A stretch of 6,181 nt of DNA from Mucilaginibacter sp. (GTDB lineage: Bacteria > Bacteroidota > Bacteroidia > Sphingobacteriales > Sphingobacteriaceae), in assembly GCA_028288315.1 (NCBI GenBank), contig JAQBNY010000323.1:1-6181 (forward strand), written 5' to 3'. Both the position numbers and the translations under genes were made by a program. Positions 1 to 6,063 of this stretch are shown here, in pieces. The notes below the pieces were generated by a model that saw only the letters and a list, made by a program, of their open reading frames with translations, did not search any database and was not told the origin of the DNA. Position 1 is the stretch's first letter; the number at the start of each line of letters is the position of its first letter.

Positions 1-43
1 GGTCAACGTGTGCGATGATCGCTATATTTCTTATTTTTTGCAT
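1..43 (-). CDS. typA: TypA/BipA translational GTPase, N-terminal fragment (rest lies beyond the window edge)
   Basis: Reading the minus strand from the ATG at 43-41 gives MQKIRNIAIIAHVD, 14 complete codons before the window ends. This is the N-terminus typical of TypA/BipA. The residues A-H-V-D begin the G1 (P-loop) motif AHVDHGKT, whose HGKT part would fall just outside. TypA is a ribosome-binding GTPase related to EF-G and LepA, acting in the cytoplasm in ribosome assembly and in stress or low-temperature growth. LepA and EF-G share the IAHVDHGKT motif, but the MQKIRNIAIIAHVD form fits TypA best. A Bacteroidota -7 element 24 bases upstream supports both the strand and the start. No Shine-Dalgarno sequence is visible, as is usual in this phylum. 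Only the first 14 residues can be checked here. Confidence 0.85.
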   Translation of the reverse strand, partial: MQKIRNIAIIAHVD

Positions 44-67
44 AAAATGCGGCCTCTAAATTTGGCG

Positions 68-75
68 CAAAGATA
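68..75 (-). promoter_or_regulatory. Bacteroidota -7 promoter element for typA
   Basis: On the minus strand this reads TATCTTTG, a full match to the Bacteroidota primary-sigma -7 consensus TAnnTTTG. Transcription would start near 63-64, giving a leader of about 20 bases before the typA ATG at 43. A T-rich tract about 19 bases upstream is a poor match to the -33 TTTG element. The call rests on the -7 match and its spacing. Confidence 0.7.
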
Positions 76-193
76 CGGTTTAGAAACGGTATTAAAAAAC
101 GAAGACGGCTTTTTACAATTGTTTGATGGAGAGTTAATTGTTGGATAACACACAGATATGTGTAATAATGGCAATAACGGGCATAAACAAACC

Positions 194-271
194 TGTCATT
201 CTGAGGAACGAAGAATCTATTTGCAAACAGGCAAATCGTCTATCAGACACTTCACTTCGTTCAGTATGACA
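194..271. repeat. Imperfect palindromic intergenic repeat (REP-like)
   Basis: The outer arm at 194-213 (starting TGTCATTCTGAGGAACGAAG) is an imperfect inverted copy of 255-271 (CTTCGTTCAGTATGACA). Inside lies a perfect 6-bp stem, ATTTGC at 219-224 and GCAAAT at 231-236, around a six-base loop. The arms resemble a dispersed intergenic repeat that I recognise from Bacteroidota genomes. That family identity comes from memory, while the pairing is visible directly. The element lies between the 3' end of the esterase gene and the typA promoter, both on the minus strand. It could therefore form a stem-loop at the 3' end of the esterase transcript, but no long U tract follows it and a terminator role is unproven. 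Confidence 0.7.
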
Positions 272-285
272 ATGTGGTGTGTTTA

Positions 286-1098
286 CTACTTCCCAAAAGC
301 CCAGTTCAAAAATTTAGGCATAGCTTTGGCCCATGTTTCGGGGTCGTGAGTTCCGCCTACAACCTCCATGTACTGGATATCAGCAGGACGTTCGTAACCT
401 TTGGCAAGCAATTCTTTTATAATATCAATTGTATCGTCAATAGAATCAATAATCCCATTGTTGTTACGGTCGGCGGTTTCATCTTTGGTACCTGTTTGCA
501 GCCAAAATTTCAGTTTAGGTTTATCTGAGGTGTTTTTAATAACGCTGTGCATAATACGGTCGTCATTTGTATAACCTTTAGTCAGGTCCTTACTTCTCCA
601 CCAAAACGAGGCAGAGAACGCACCCACCTTATCAAACAATTGCGGGTTGTTCCAGGCAATATCCATAGCGGTTAAGCCACCCAGCGAAAACCCGGCGAAA
701 GCAGTGCTTGCAAAATCCTCTATACCAGTATGCTCTTTAATAAAAGGCAACAGTTCCGTTATTACAAATTGGGTATAAAGGCCGGCTTTGGCGCCGCGCT
801 TTTTAAAATCGGGCTTACCGGCTACTCCGTATTCCTGTATGCGCTCTTCACCGGCATGTATAGCAACAACTGCAATAGGTTTTAAACAGTTCCTTTCGTA
901 TAAATATTCAAGGGTTTCTATCAGGTTCAGGTTTTCCAGTTCCTGTCCGTCGTTTAGTAATAGTAAATTTAAGGGCTCTGCTACAGTGCCTTCTTCGGGC
1001 GTTAGCAAAGTGCAGGTAACTTCACGTTCAAGTATTTTTGATGCTATGGTAAGTTCCTGTTCAGCAATCTTCATTTCAGTATCTGTACTGTAGTACAT
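286..1098 (-). CDS. Esterase of the Fes/esterase D type (alpha/beta hydrolase), with an embedded EF-hand-like loop
   Basis: This 270-residue protein belongs to the putative esterase family (enterochelin esterase and esterase D type alpha/beta hydrolases), which hydrolyse ester bonds in small molecules. The nucleophile elbow is GFSLGG at residues 136-141 with Ser138. The likely catalytic His is His251 in GGTHDPETW, and Asp206 in TGTKDE is a candidate acid. Residues 210-221 (DRNNNGIIDSID) match an EF-hand or dockerin-type calcium loop just before a helix. No signal peptide is seen, so it is probably cytoplasmic. An in-frame TTG at 1125 would add nine residues, but it lies inside the promoter -7 element, so the ATG at 1098 is chosen. 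The gene runs divergently from the ligase cluster. The true substrate is unknown, and a role linked to the cluster is only a guess. Confidence 0.85.
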   Translation of the reverse strand: MYYSTDTEMKIAEQELTIASKILEREVTCTLLTPEEGTVAEPLNLLLLNDGQELENLNLIETLEYLYERNCLKPIAVVAIHAGEERIQEYGVAGKPDFKKRGAKAGLYTQFVITELLPFIKEHTGIEDFASTAFAGFSLGGLTAMDIAWNNPQLFDKVGAFSASFWWRSKDLTKGYTNDDRIMHSVIKNTSDKPKLKFWLQTGTKDETADRNNNGIIDSIDDTIDIIKELLAKGYERPADIQYMEVVGGTHDPETWAKAMPKFLNWAFGK

Positions 1099-1122
1099 GG
1101 CAATATAAATTATTAAAAGGCA

Positions 1123-1130
1123 CAAAAATA
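1123..1130 (-). promoter_or_regulatory. Bacteroidota -7 promoter element for the esterase gene
   Basis: The minus strand reads TATTTTTG, a full match to TAnnTTTG. A transcript starting about five bases downstream, near 1118, would have a leader of about 20 bases before the ATG at 1098, much like the typA arrangement. The upstream -33 TTTG element is not evident. The position of this box also rules out the in-frame TTG at 1125 as the start codon. Confidence 0.65.
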
Positions 1131-1318
1131 CCTTTATAGTTGTTAATAAGTATCTATAACATAATTATTTGGCACGCTATTGACAATTACATGCAATCCT
1201 GGTATATTACAGTATTGTTTTAACCAACCAATACACCGCCGCCCCCCAACTTAACCTTGACATTGAAACGCTGGTTTTTGGCGACATAATATATACCTAC
1301 ACGATAAATTATTCTGAC
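1131..1318. promoter_or_regulatory. Divergent intergenic region, presumed promoter of the ligase cluster
   Basis: This spacer separates the esterase promoter from the first ligase gene and holds no plausible ORF. No perfect TAnnTTTG occurs on the plus strand. The best candidate is TAACCTTG at 1252-1259, with one mismatch, which would give a leader of about 55 bases. It has no TTTG at the expected upstream distance. The start at 1319 has no Shine-Dalgarno sequence. A promoter must lie upstream of the four-gene cluster, but its exact place is not settled by the sequence. Confidence 0.3.
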
Positions 1319-2413
1319 ATGAAAAAGATAGGCATCTTATTTGGACAGGAAAACTCGTTCCCACAAGCATTTGTTGACCGTATAAATGAAAAGGCCGAAA
1401 AAAATATCTGTGCTGAATTTGTACGTATTGATAAGATAATGCAGGGCGAACCGTTGGGCTACTCGGTAATTATTGATCGTATATCTCAGGATGTACCATT
1501 TTACCGCGCATCCTTAAAAAACGCGGCTATTACCGGTACCGCCGTTATTAATAACCCATTTTGGTGGAGCGCCGATGAAAAATTTTTCAACAACGCCTTA
1601 GCAGTAAAACTGGGTATCCCGGTGCCAAAAACGGCGTTGTTACCGTCAAAAGACCACCCCAATGGCACAACCGACAGATCTTTCCGTAACCTGGCATTTC
1701 CTTTGGATTGGGATGCGATATTTGATTACGTAGGTTTCCCCGCTTACATGAAACCGTTTGACGGTGGCGGCTGGCGCGATGTTTACAAAATAAGCAACAG
1801 AGAAGACCTTTGGGACAAATTCGCCCAAACTAACCAACTGGTAATGCTACTGCAGGAAGAGATTGTTTTTGACGATTATTTTCGCTGTTATTGTATTGGC
1901 GGCAAGCATGTGCATATTATGCAGTACGAACCACGCAACCCGCATCACCTGCGTTATGACCATGGCAAGGCACCTGCATCTAAAAAAATGCTGGATACAA
2001 TCACCAACTATGTATTGCAACTGAACCAGTATTTAGGCTACGATTTTAACACGGTTGAATTTGCCGTACGTGATGGCATCCCTTACGCTATAGATTTTTG
2101 CAACCCCGCTCCTGACGCCGAAGTAACCAGCGTTGGCCAGGATAATTTTGAATGGGTGGTTGAAACTGCTGCCACTTACGCCATTGAACGTGCTAAAGCA
2201 CAAAAAGACGATCGTGATAACTTAACCTGGGGTCAGTATGTTAAATCAAGTGTAGCAGGATCTCCATTAATTACTGCTGTAAAAGCTTCTAAAGCCAAAG
2301 ATGTTTCTGTAAGTCTTATGAACCATGCTATAGATGAGGAAGTTAAACTGAGACCTAAAAAAACAAAGTCTGTTTCAGCGAAAGATGAGGTATTTGAAAA
2401 GGCTAAGAAATAA
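1319..2413 (+). CDS. RimK-like ATP-grasp carboxylate-amine/peptide ligase
   Basis: This 364-residue cytoplasmic protein has an ATP-grasp fold. Such enzymes activate a carboxylate as an acyl phosphate and join it to an amine or thiol. The N-terminal pre-ATP-grasp domain covers about residues 1-85. DEKFFNNALAVKLGIPVPKT (86-105) is the usual entry to the ATP-grasp core. YMKPFDGGGWRDV (143-155) gives the nucleotide-binding Lys145 and the glycine-rich loop. LLQEEI (177-182) is the adenine-binding hinge. TVEFAV with Glu247 and AIDFCNP with Asp259 and Asn262 provide the magnesium ligands, so the active site looks complete. The last 75 or so residues form a lysine-rich tail outside the core. The gene leads a four-gene cluster with a GCS2-type ligase, an amidotransferase and a second ATP-grasp-like protein, which suggests a peptide-like or amide product. 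The substrate is unknown, and resemblance to RimK or glutathione synthetase is at fold level only. Confidence 0.85.
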   Translation: MKKIGILFGQENSFPQAFVDRINEKAEKNICAEFVRIDKIMQGEPLGYSVIIDRISQDVPFYRASLKNAAITGTAVINNPFWWSADEKFFNNALAVKLGIPVPKTALLPSKDHPNGTTDRSFRNLAFPLDWDAIFDYVGFPAYMKPFDGGGWRDVYKISNREDLWDKFAQTNQLVMLLQEEIVFDDYFRCYCIGGKHVHIMQYEPRNPHHLRYDHGKAPASKKMLDTITNYVLQLNQYLGYDFNTVEFAVRDGIPYAIDFCNPAPDAEVTSVGQDNFEWVVETAATYAIERAKAQKDDRDNLTWGQYVKSSVAGSPLITAVKASKAKDVSVSLMNHAIDEEVKLRPKKTKSVSAKDEVFEKAKK

Positions 2414-2422
2414 TTGAATTGC

Positions 2423-2544
2423 ACTCACCCCGACTACGCTACGCTGATCGATTTTCTCTACCTTGTAGATAGGGTAAAGAAACTTAAAGGCCCTCTTTCC
2501 GCTTGGGGAGAGAGGATTATTGAGCGAAGCAAAACTGGGTTAGT
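2423..2544. repeat. Two-hairpin palindromic repeat filling the spacer
   Basis: The outer arms ACTCACCC (2423-2430) and GGGTTAGT (2537-2544) pair with one mismatch. A second pair, GCTACGCTGA (2438-2447) and TGAGCGAAGC (2521-2530), also matches imperfectly. Inside are a perfect 5-bp hairpin, TCTAC at 2457-2461 with GTAGA at 2465-2469, and a larger hairpin in which CCCTCTTTCC (2491-2500) faces GGGGAGAGAGG (2505-2515) across GCTT. This looks like a decayed copy of a CTCACCC...CTCTCC type intergenic palindrome that I recognise from Sphingobacteriaceae. It occupies most of the 175-bp gap between the first and second ligase genes and could act as an RNA structure in a shared transcript. Confidence 0.7.
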
Positions 2545-2588
2545 CGATATATAAAGGAAGATATTTAAACCATAACCTCTAACCAATT

Positions 2589-3686
2589 ATGAACAAGTTT
2601 ACCTTAGGTGTTGAAGAAGAATTTATGGTGATTGACCCTGTTACCAGGGAGCTGAAATCTCATGAGCAAAAAATTGTTGATAGTGCACAAAAAATCCATG
2701 AGGACCAGGTAAAGGCCGAAATGCACCAGGCTGTTGTGGAGGTTGGCACTCACATTTGCCGTAATACCGCCGAGGCTCGTAAAGAGGTTGGCAAACTACG
2801 CACAACTGTGGCGCAACTGGCCGGTGATATTGGCCTGCGCATTGGGGCAGCGGGTACACATCCCTTCTCGCACTGGCAACACCAGCTAATAACAGATCAT
2901 CCGAGGTATTTTGAGATAGTGGATGAACTGCAGGAGGCCGCCCGCTCAAACCTTATTTTTGGTTTACATGTGCACGTAGGTATCCAGTCGAGGGATTTGG
3001 CTATTAATATTGCTAACCAGGCCAGATATTTTTTGCCGCATGTGTATGCGCTATCTACCAATTCACCGTTTTGGGAAGGGCGCAATACCGGTTATAAATC
3101 GTTCCGCACCAAGGTGTTTGATAAGTTCCCTCGTACGGGTATACCCGATTATTTTGCCAGTATTGAAGATTATGACAATTACGTTAAACTGTTGGTAAAA
3201 ACCAACTGTATTGACAATGCCAAAAAAATATGGTGGGATTTGCGTGTGCACCCCTTCTTTGAAACTATCGAATTCAGGGTGTGCGATTGCCCAATGCTGA
3301 TAGATGAGACCATGACCTTTGTGGCCCTCTTCCAGTGCATTTGTGCCAAGCTGTACAAATTGCGCCAGCAAAACATGAAATTTATCACCTACAACAGGGC
3401 TTTGATAAATGAAAATAAATGGCGCGCTGCCCGTTATGGTATAGACGGCAAATTGATAGATTTTGGAAAAGAGCTTGAAGTAAATACCCGCGCGCTTATA
3501 TTGGAACTGCTTGATTTTATTGACGATGTAGTAGACGACCTGGGTTGCCGCGATGATCTGCAATACGCGCTTAAGATACTGGAGAATGGTACCGGTGCCG
3601 ACAGGCAGTTGGCCGTTTACAACCAAAACAATAACTTTGAAGATGTAGTGGATTATATAACATCGCAAACATTAAAGGGAATATAG
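2589..3686 (+). CDS. Carboxylate-amine ligase, GCS2/YbdK family (glutamate-cysteine ligase-like)
   Basis: This 365-residue protein is about the length of Escherichia coli YbdK, a glutamine-synthetase-fold ligase with weak gamma-glutamylcysteine synthetase activity. Family motifs run along the whole chain. GVEEEF (7-12) carries the metal-binding glutamates. They are followed by MHQAVVEVGT (45-54), AAGTHPF (87-93), HVHVG (127-131), STNSPFWEGRNTGYKS (156-171), WWDLR (215-219), and TIEFRVCD (226-233). All parts expected for an active enzyme appear present. Family members use ATP to join a carboxylate, typically the gamma-carboxyl of glutamate, to an amine. Here the partner is unknown, and cysteine is not assured. 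The start at 2589 puts GVEEEF near the N-terminus as usual. No Shine-Dalgarno sequence is close by. Neighbours are an ATP-grasp ligase upstream and a glutamine amidotransferase-fold gene downstream, on the same strand. Confidence 0.9.
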   Translation: MNKFTLGVEEEFMVIDPVTRELKSHEQKIVDSAQKIHEDQVKAEMHQAVVEVGTHICRNTAEARKEVGKLRTTVAQLAGDIGLRIGAAGTHPFSHWQHQLITDHPRYFEIVDELQEAARSNLIFGLHVHVGIQSRDLAINIANQARYFLPHVYALSTNSPFWEGRNTGYKSFRTKVFDKFPRTGIPDYFASIEDYDNYVKLLVKTNCIDNAKKIWWDLRVHPFFETIEFRVCDCPMLIDETMTFVALFQCICAKLYKLRQQNMKFITYNRALINENKWRAARYGIDGKLIDFGKELEVNTRALILELLDFIDDVVDDLGCRDDLQYALKILENGTGADRQLAVYNQNNNFEDVVDYITSQTLKGI

Positions 3687-3761
3687 GCCTCACCCTGCCA
3701 TCTCCAAAGGAGAGGGTTCAAAAAAGGAAGTACTCTTCTTTGGAGAGGATTTATGTGAGGC
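3687..3761. repeat. Palindromic repeat abutting the ligase stop codon
   Basis: The element begins at the base right after the TAG stop and ends at 3761. The outer arms GCCTCAC (3687-3693) and GTGAGGC (3755-3761) are perfect inverted copies. Further in, CTCCAAAGGAGAG on the left faces CTCTTCTTTGGAG on the right, again nearly complementary. The left half also contains its own small palindrome, CTCCAAAGGAG. This matches a CCTCACCC...CTCTCCAAAGGAGAGGG type of dispersed repeat that I associate with Bacteroidota. It takes up 75 of the 94 bases between the GCS2-type ligase and the amidotransferase gene. Confidence 0.8.
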
Positions 3762-3780
3762 TAAACAATAATTATTAGAG

Positions 3781-4626
3781 ATGAATACAGATAAACCGGA
3801 AATAAGGGTTGCCATACTTGACTTGTATGATGGCATTGAGAATGAGGGAATGCGTGGTTTCCGTGATATATTGGATCGTTATAAGGTTAAGCACAACCTT
3901 AATTTAAAATACGAAGTTTTTGATGTGCGCCGCAAAGTGCAGGTACCGGATATAAACTTTGAGGTTTACATATCAAGCGGCGGCCCCGGCAATCCGCTGG
4001 ATAGCGAAGGAACTGAATGGGAAAAAAAATACTTCCAGCTGATAGATAATCTGGAGGCGCATAACCAAAGCAGCAATCCGCAAAAAAAGCATGTGCTTTT
4101 TGTTTGCCATTCTTTCCAGCTCATGTGCCGCAGATATGGCCTGGGCGATGTTAATTTGAGGCGTTTACCATCATTTGGGGTGTTACCCGTTCATATGACA
4201 GAAGCAGCCAAGCATGACCTGGTTTTTGAAGGATTAGCCGATCCATTTTACGCAGTAGACTCACGTAGCTGGCAGGTAATTAACCCTAACATAAACAGGT
4301 TTAAAGAATTAGGCATAGAACTACTTGCACTTGAAAAAGAACGCCCGTACGTTGATTTGCCGCGTGCGTTAATGGCTGTCCGTTTTAATGAATATTTTAT
4401 AGCTACCCAGTTTCACCCCGAAGCAGATGCCGCAGGAATGAAACTGATGTTACAACGTGCTCATAAAAAAGAAGAGATAATAAACAAACACGGCGAAGGC
4501 AAATACAAAGAAATGATAGAGCGCCTGGATGAACCGGATAAGATAGAGCATACACAAAATACAATTATCCCTAACTTTTTAGATGAGGCAATACTGAAGT
4601 ACCAAAAGGTGGATATTGAAGAATGA
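3781..4626 (+). CDS. Class I glutamine amidotransferase-fold protein (GATase1) with atypical nucleophile motif
   Basis: This 281-residue cytoplasmic protein has a class I glutamine amidotransferase domain over about residues 8-215. SSGGPGNP (65-72) is the glycine-rich oxyanion loop. The nucleophile lies in VLFVCHSFQ, with Cys109. FHPE (211-214) supplies His212 and Glu214, so the Cys-His-Glu triad is complete. The usual G-x-C-x-G-x-Q is changed here to F-V-C-H-S-F-Q, so both flanking glycines are lost. About 65 further residues form a charged C-terminal extension not typical of the stand-alone domain. Enzymes of this fold either release ammonia from glutamine for a partner enzyme or cleave gamma-glutamyl bonds, as in PuuD. 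Lying between two ligase genes, it could amidate the product or trim a gamma-glutamyl group, and the sequence does not decide which. Confidence 0.85.
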   Translation: MNTDKPEIRVAILDLYDGIENEGMRGFRDILDRYKVKHNLNLKYEVFDVRRKVQVPDINFEVYISSGGPGNPLDSEGTEWEKKYFQLIDNLEAHNQSSNPQKKHVLFVCHSFQLMCRRYGLGDVNLRRLPSFGVLPVHMTEAAKHDLVFEGLADPFYAVDSRSWQVINPNINRFKELGIELLALEKERPYVDLPRALMAVRFNEYFIATQFHPEADAAGMKLMLQRAHKKEEIINKHGEGKYKEMIERLDEPDKIEHTQNTIIPNFLDEAILKYQKVDIEE

Positions 4627-4658
4627 ATTAGGGGTAGAGAGGTAAAATTTTGAGTTTC

Positions 4659-4738
4659 GCGTTAGGGATTGCAGCGGATACCGGCCTTGTGGCTAAGGCC
4701 CGCGCAGTATGAGCGAAAAGCCCGACCGTAGGGAACGC
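4659..4738. repeat. GC-rich structured repeat in the spacer before the last ligase gene
   Basis: GCGTT (4659-4663) and AACGC (4734-4738) close an 80-base element. Inside, GGCCTT (4683-4688) and AAGGCC (4695-4700) form a perfect 6-bp stem with a six-base loop. The run is clearly richer in GC than the surrounding AT-rich spacer. The string GCGTTAGGGATTGCAGCGGA followed later by AAGCCCGACCGTAGGGAACGC recalls a dispersed intergenic repeat family seen in Bacteroidota. That identification is from memory and could be tested by counting copies in the genome. The element sits in the 191-bp gap, with about 80 AT-rich bases left before the next ATG. Confidence 0.65.
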
Positions 4739-4817
4739 CCAAAAGAGAGTTAAACATAAGGGCAATAACTCACTGGAACTAATACAAAGTTGGATGACAA
4801 TTAAGGATACTTAACTT

Positions 4818-6011
4818 ATGAACCCATCAGCCAGAAAAACCTACAATGAAAATTTCACAGAAGAAAAGTATGCTGATTTTTTAGTGGACCTAAACACCGA
4901 TCTTAAAAACCCTGTTAAATTTCGCATTGCGGAAACGCCTGTTTTTTTAACGGACGATTTTAAGGACAAGCTGGTACAGGCCGGTAATGAAATTATTGCC
5001 ACAATCCTGAAACCAGATTTTAAGGAGCTAAGCGAACGGGCAATACCCGATAAATGGCGAGTAGCTAATGAGAATGACCATCCCCATTTTATAACGCTTG
5101 ATTTTGGAGTTTGTAAAGATGAGACGGGCAAGATTGTGCCAAAGCTGATAGAAATGCAGGGCTTCCCGTCTTTGTATGGTTTCCAGGTGCACCTGGCCGA
5201 AAACTACAGGCATACTTTTAATATTCATGGTAACCAAACCATTTACTTTAATGATTTAAGCAAATGCAGTTATTTGGACCTGCTCAAAAGAACCATCATT
5301 GGCCCATACCAGCCTAACGAAGTGGTACTGATAGATATTGACGCTCCCAACCAAAAAACCGCTGCTGATTTTTATATTACCGAAGGTTACATAGGCACAC
5401 CCGTAATATCCCTTGCCGACTTGATACAGAAAGGCAATCAGCTTTTTTATATGCATGAAGGAGAAAAGAAACGTATCCGCCGCATGTACAACCGTTTAAT
5501 ATTTGATGAAATAGAAAGCGATCCGGATATATTTACCAAGGTGGTTGATATTCGCCAGCCACTTGATGTGGAATGGATAACCCACCCCAACTGGTTTTAT
5601 CGCATCAGTAAATTCACCCTGCCTTTTTTAGAAGGCGATTACATACCCAAAACACAATTCTTGCATGAGTTAAAAGAGATGCCTCATGACCTGGAGAGTT
5701 ATGTTTTAAAACCACTGTTCAGCTTTGCCGGGCAAGGCGTTATCATTGATATTATGGATGATGATATAGAAAAAATTAAAGACCCGGAAAACTGGATCTT
5801 ACAGGAAAAAGTATCTTATGAACCTGTGCTGCAGGCACCGGATGGCGGAGTAAAAGTAGAGATACGTTTATTATATTTATGGCCCGATGGTGATGCTGCA
5901 CCAACTCTTGCAATTAACCTGGCAAGGCTAAGCCGCGGTAAAATGATAGGCGTTAGGTACAATAAAGATTTTGACTGGGTAGGTGGCACCGTTGCCTTTA
6001 TGCACAAATAA
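4818..6011 (+). CDS. ATP-grasp-like ligase, probably circularly permuted (glutathionylspermidine synthetase-like order)
   Basis: This 397-residue protein is not a close match to any family I can name, but it carries ATP-grasp hallmarks in an unusual order. KLIEMQGFPSLYG (109-121) looks like the metal-binding E-x-N type motif that normally ends an ATP-grasp domain, and here it comes first. SYVLKPLFSFAGQGVI (294-309) then looks like the nucleotide-binding lysine (Lys298) with its glycine-rich loop. WILQEKV (326-332) looks like the adenine hinge. VEIRLLYLW (347-355), INLARLSRGK (366-375) and DWVGGTVAF (386-394) finish the core. That order resembles the permuted ATP-grasp of glutathionylspermidine synthetase and COG2308-type proteins. 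It would thus form an amide bond, perhaps to a polyamine or peptide. AAGGA at 4803-4807 is a weak ribosome site ten bases before the ATG. It is the last gene of the four-gene cluster. Confidence 0.65.
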   Translation: MNPSARKTYNENFTEEKYADFLVDLNTDLKNPVKFRIAETPVFLTDDFKDKLVQAGNEIIATILKPDFKELSERAIPDKWRVANENDHPHFITLDFGVCKDETGKIVPKLIEMQGFPSLYGFQVHLAENYRHTFNIHGNQTIYFNDLSKCSYLDLLKRTIIGPYQPNEVVLIDIDAPNQKTAADFYITEGYIGTPVISLADLIQKGNQLFYMHEGEKKRIRRMYNRLIFDEIESDPDIFTKVVDIRQPLDVEWITHPNWFYRISKFTLPFLEGDYIPKTQFLHELKEMPHDLESYVLKPLFSFAGQGVIIDIMDDDIEKIKDPENWILQEKVSYEPVLQAPDGGVKVEIRLLYLWPDGDAAPTLAINLARLSRGKMIGVRYNKDFDWVGGTVAFMHK

Positions 6012-6063
6012 CGTATACTATTTTAAAAATCTGTACGTATTAATATGTATTAAGATAAAGTGT

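Noticed and set aside
2..148. A plus-strand frame open for 49 codons from the window edge, ending in TAA at 146-148
   Set aside because: It lies opposite the typA start and its promoter on the minus strand, its translation shows no family resemblance, and the TypA N-terminus is a far better explanation of this stretch.
148..163. Small palindrome ACACA...TGTGT with a six-base gap
   Set aside because: The arms are only five bases and such matches are common by chance. It does not coincide with a promoter element.
158..349. A 63-codon plus-strand reading frame containing CHSEERRI
   Set aside because: It is a translation of the palindromic repeat at 194-271 and then of the reverse strand of the esterase 3' end. 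Such peptides recur in annotation because the repeat is dispersed, not because a protein is made.
788..1093. A 101-codon plus-strand frame rich in serine
   Set aside because: It lies wholly opposite the esterase, which has a complete catalytic motif set and a promoter.
1180..1208. TTGACA and TATATT separated by 17 bases, which looks like a classical sigma-70 promoter
   Set aside because: Bacteroidota primary sigma factors use TAnnTTTG at -7 and not TATAAT, so this match is probably chance in AT-rich DNA, though it lies in the divergent spacer and could be checked by mapping transcript starts.
3063..3668. A 201-codon minus-strand frame, long enough to draw attention
   Set aside because: It is antisense to the GCS2/YbdK-type ligase, whose motifs cover the full length. 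The antisense translation shows no recognisable domain and no start signal.
4801..4814. TTAAG-GATA-CTTAA hairpin just before the last ligase gene
   Set aside because: A five-base AT-rich stem is too weak to block translation, and it ends before the ATG.
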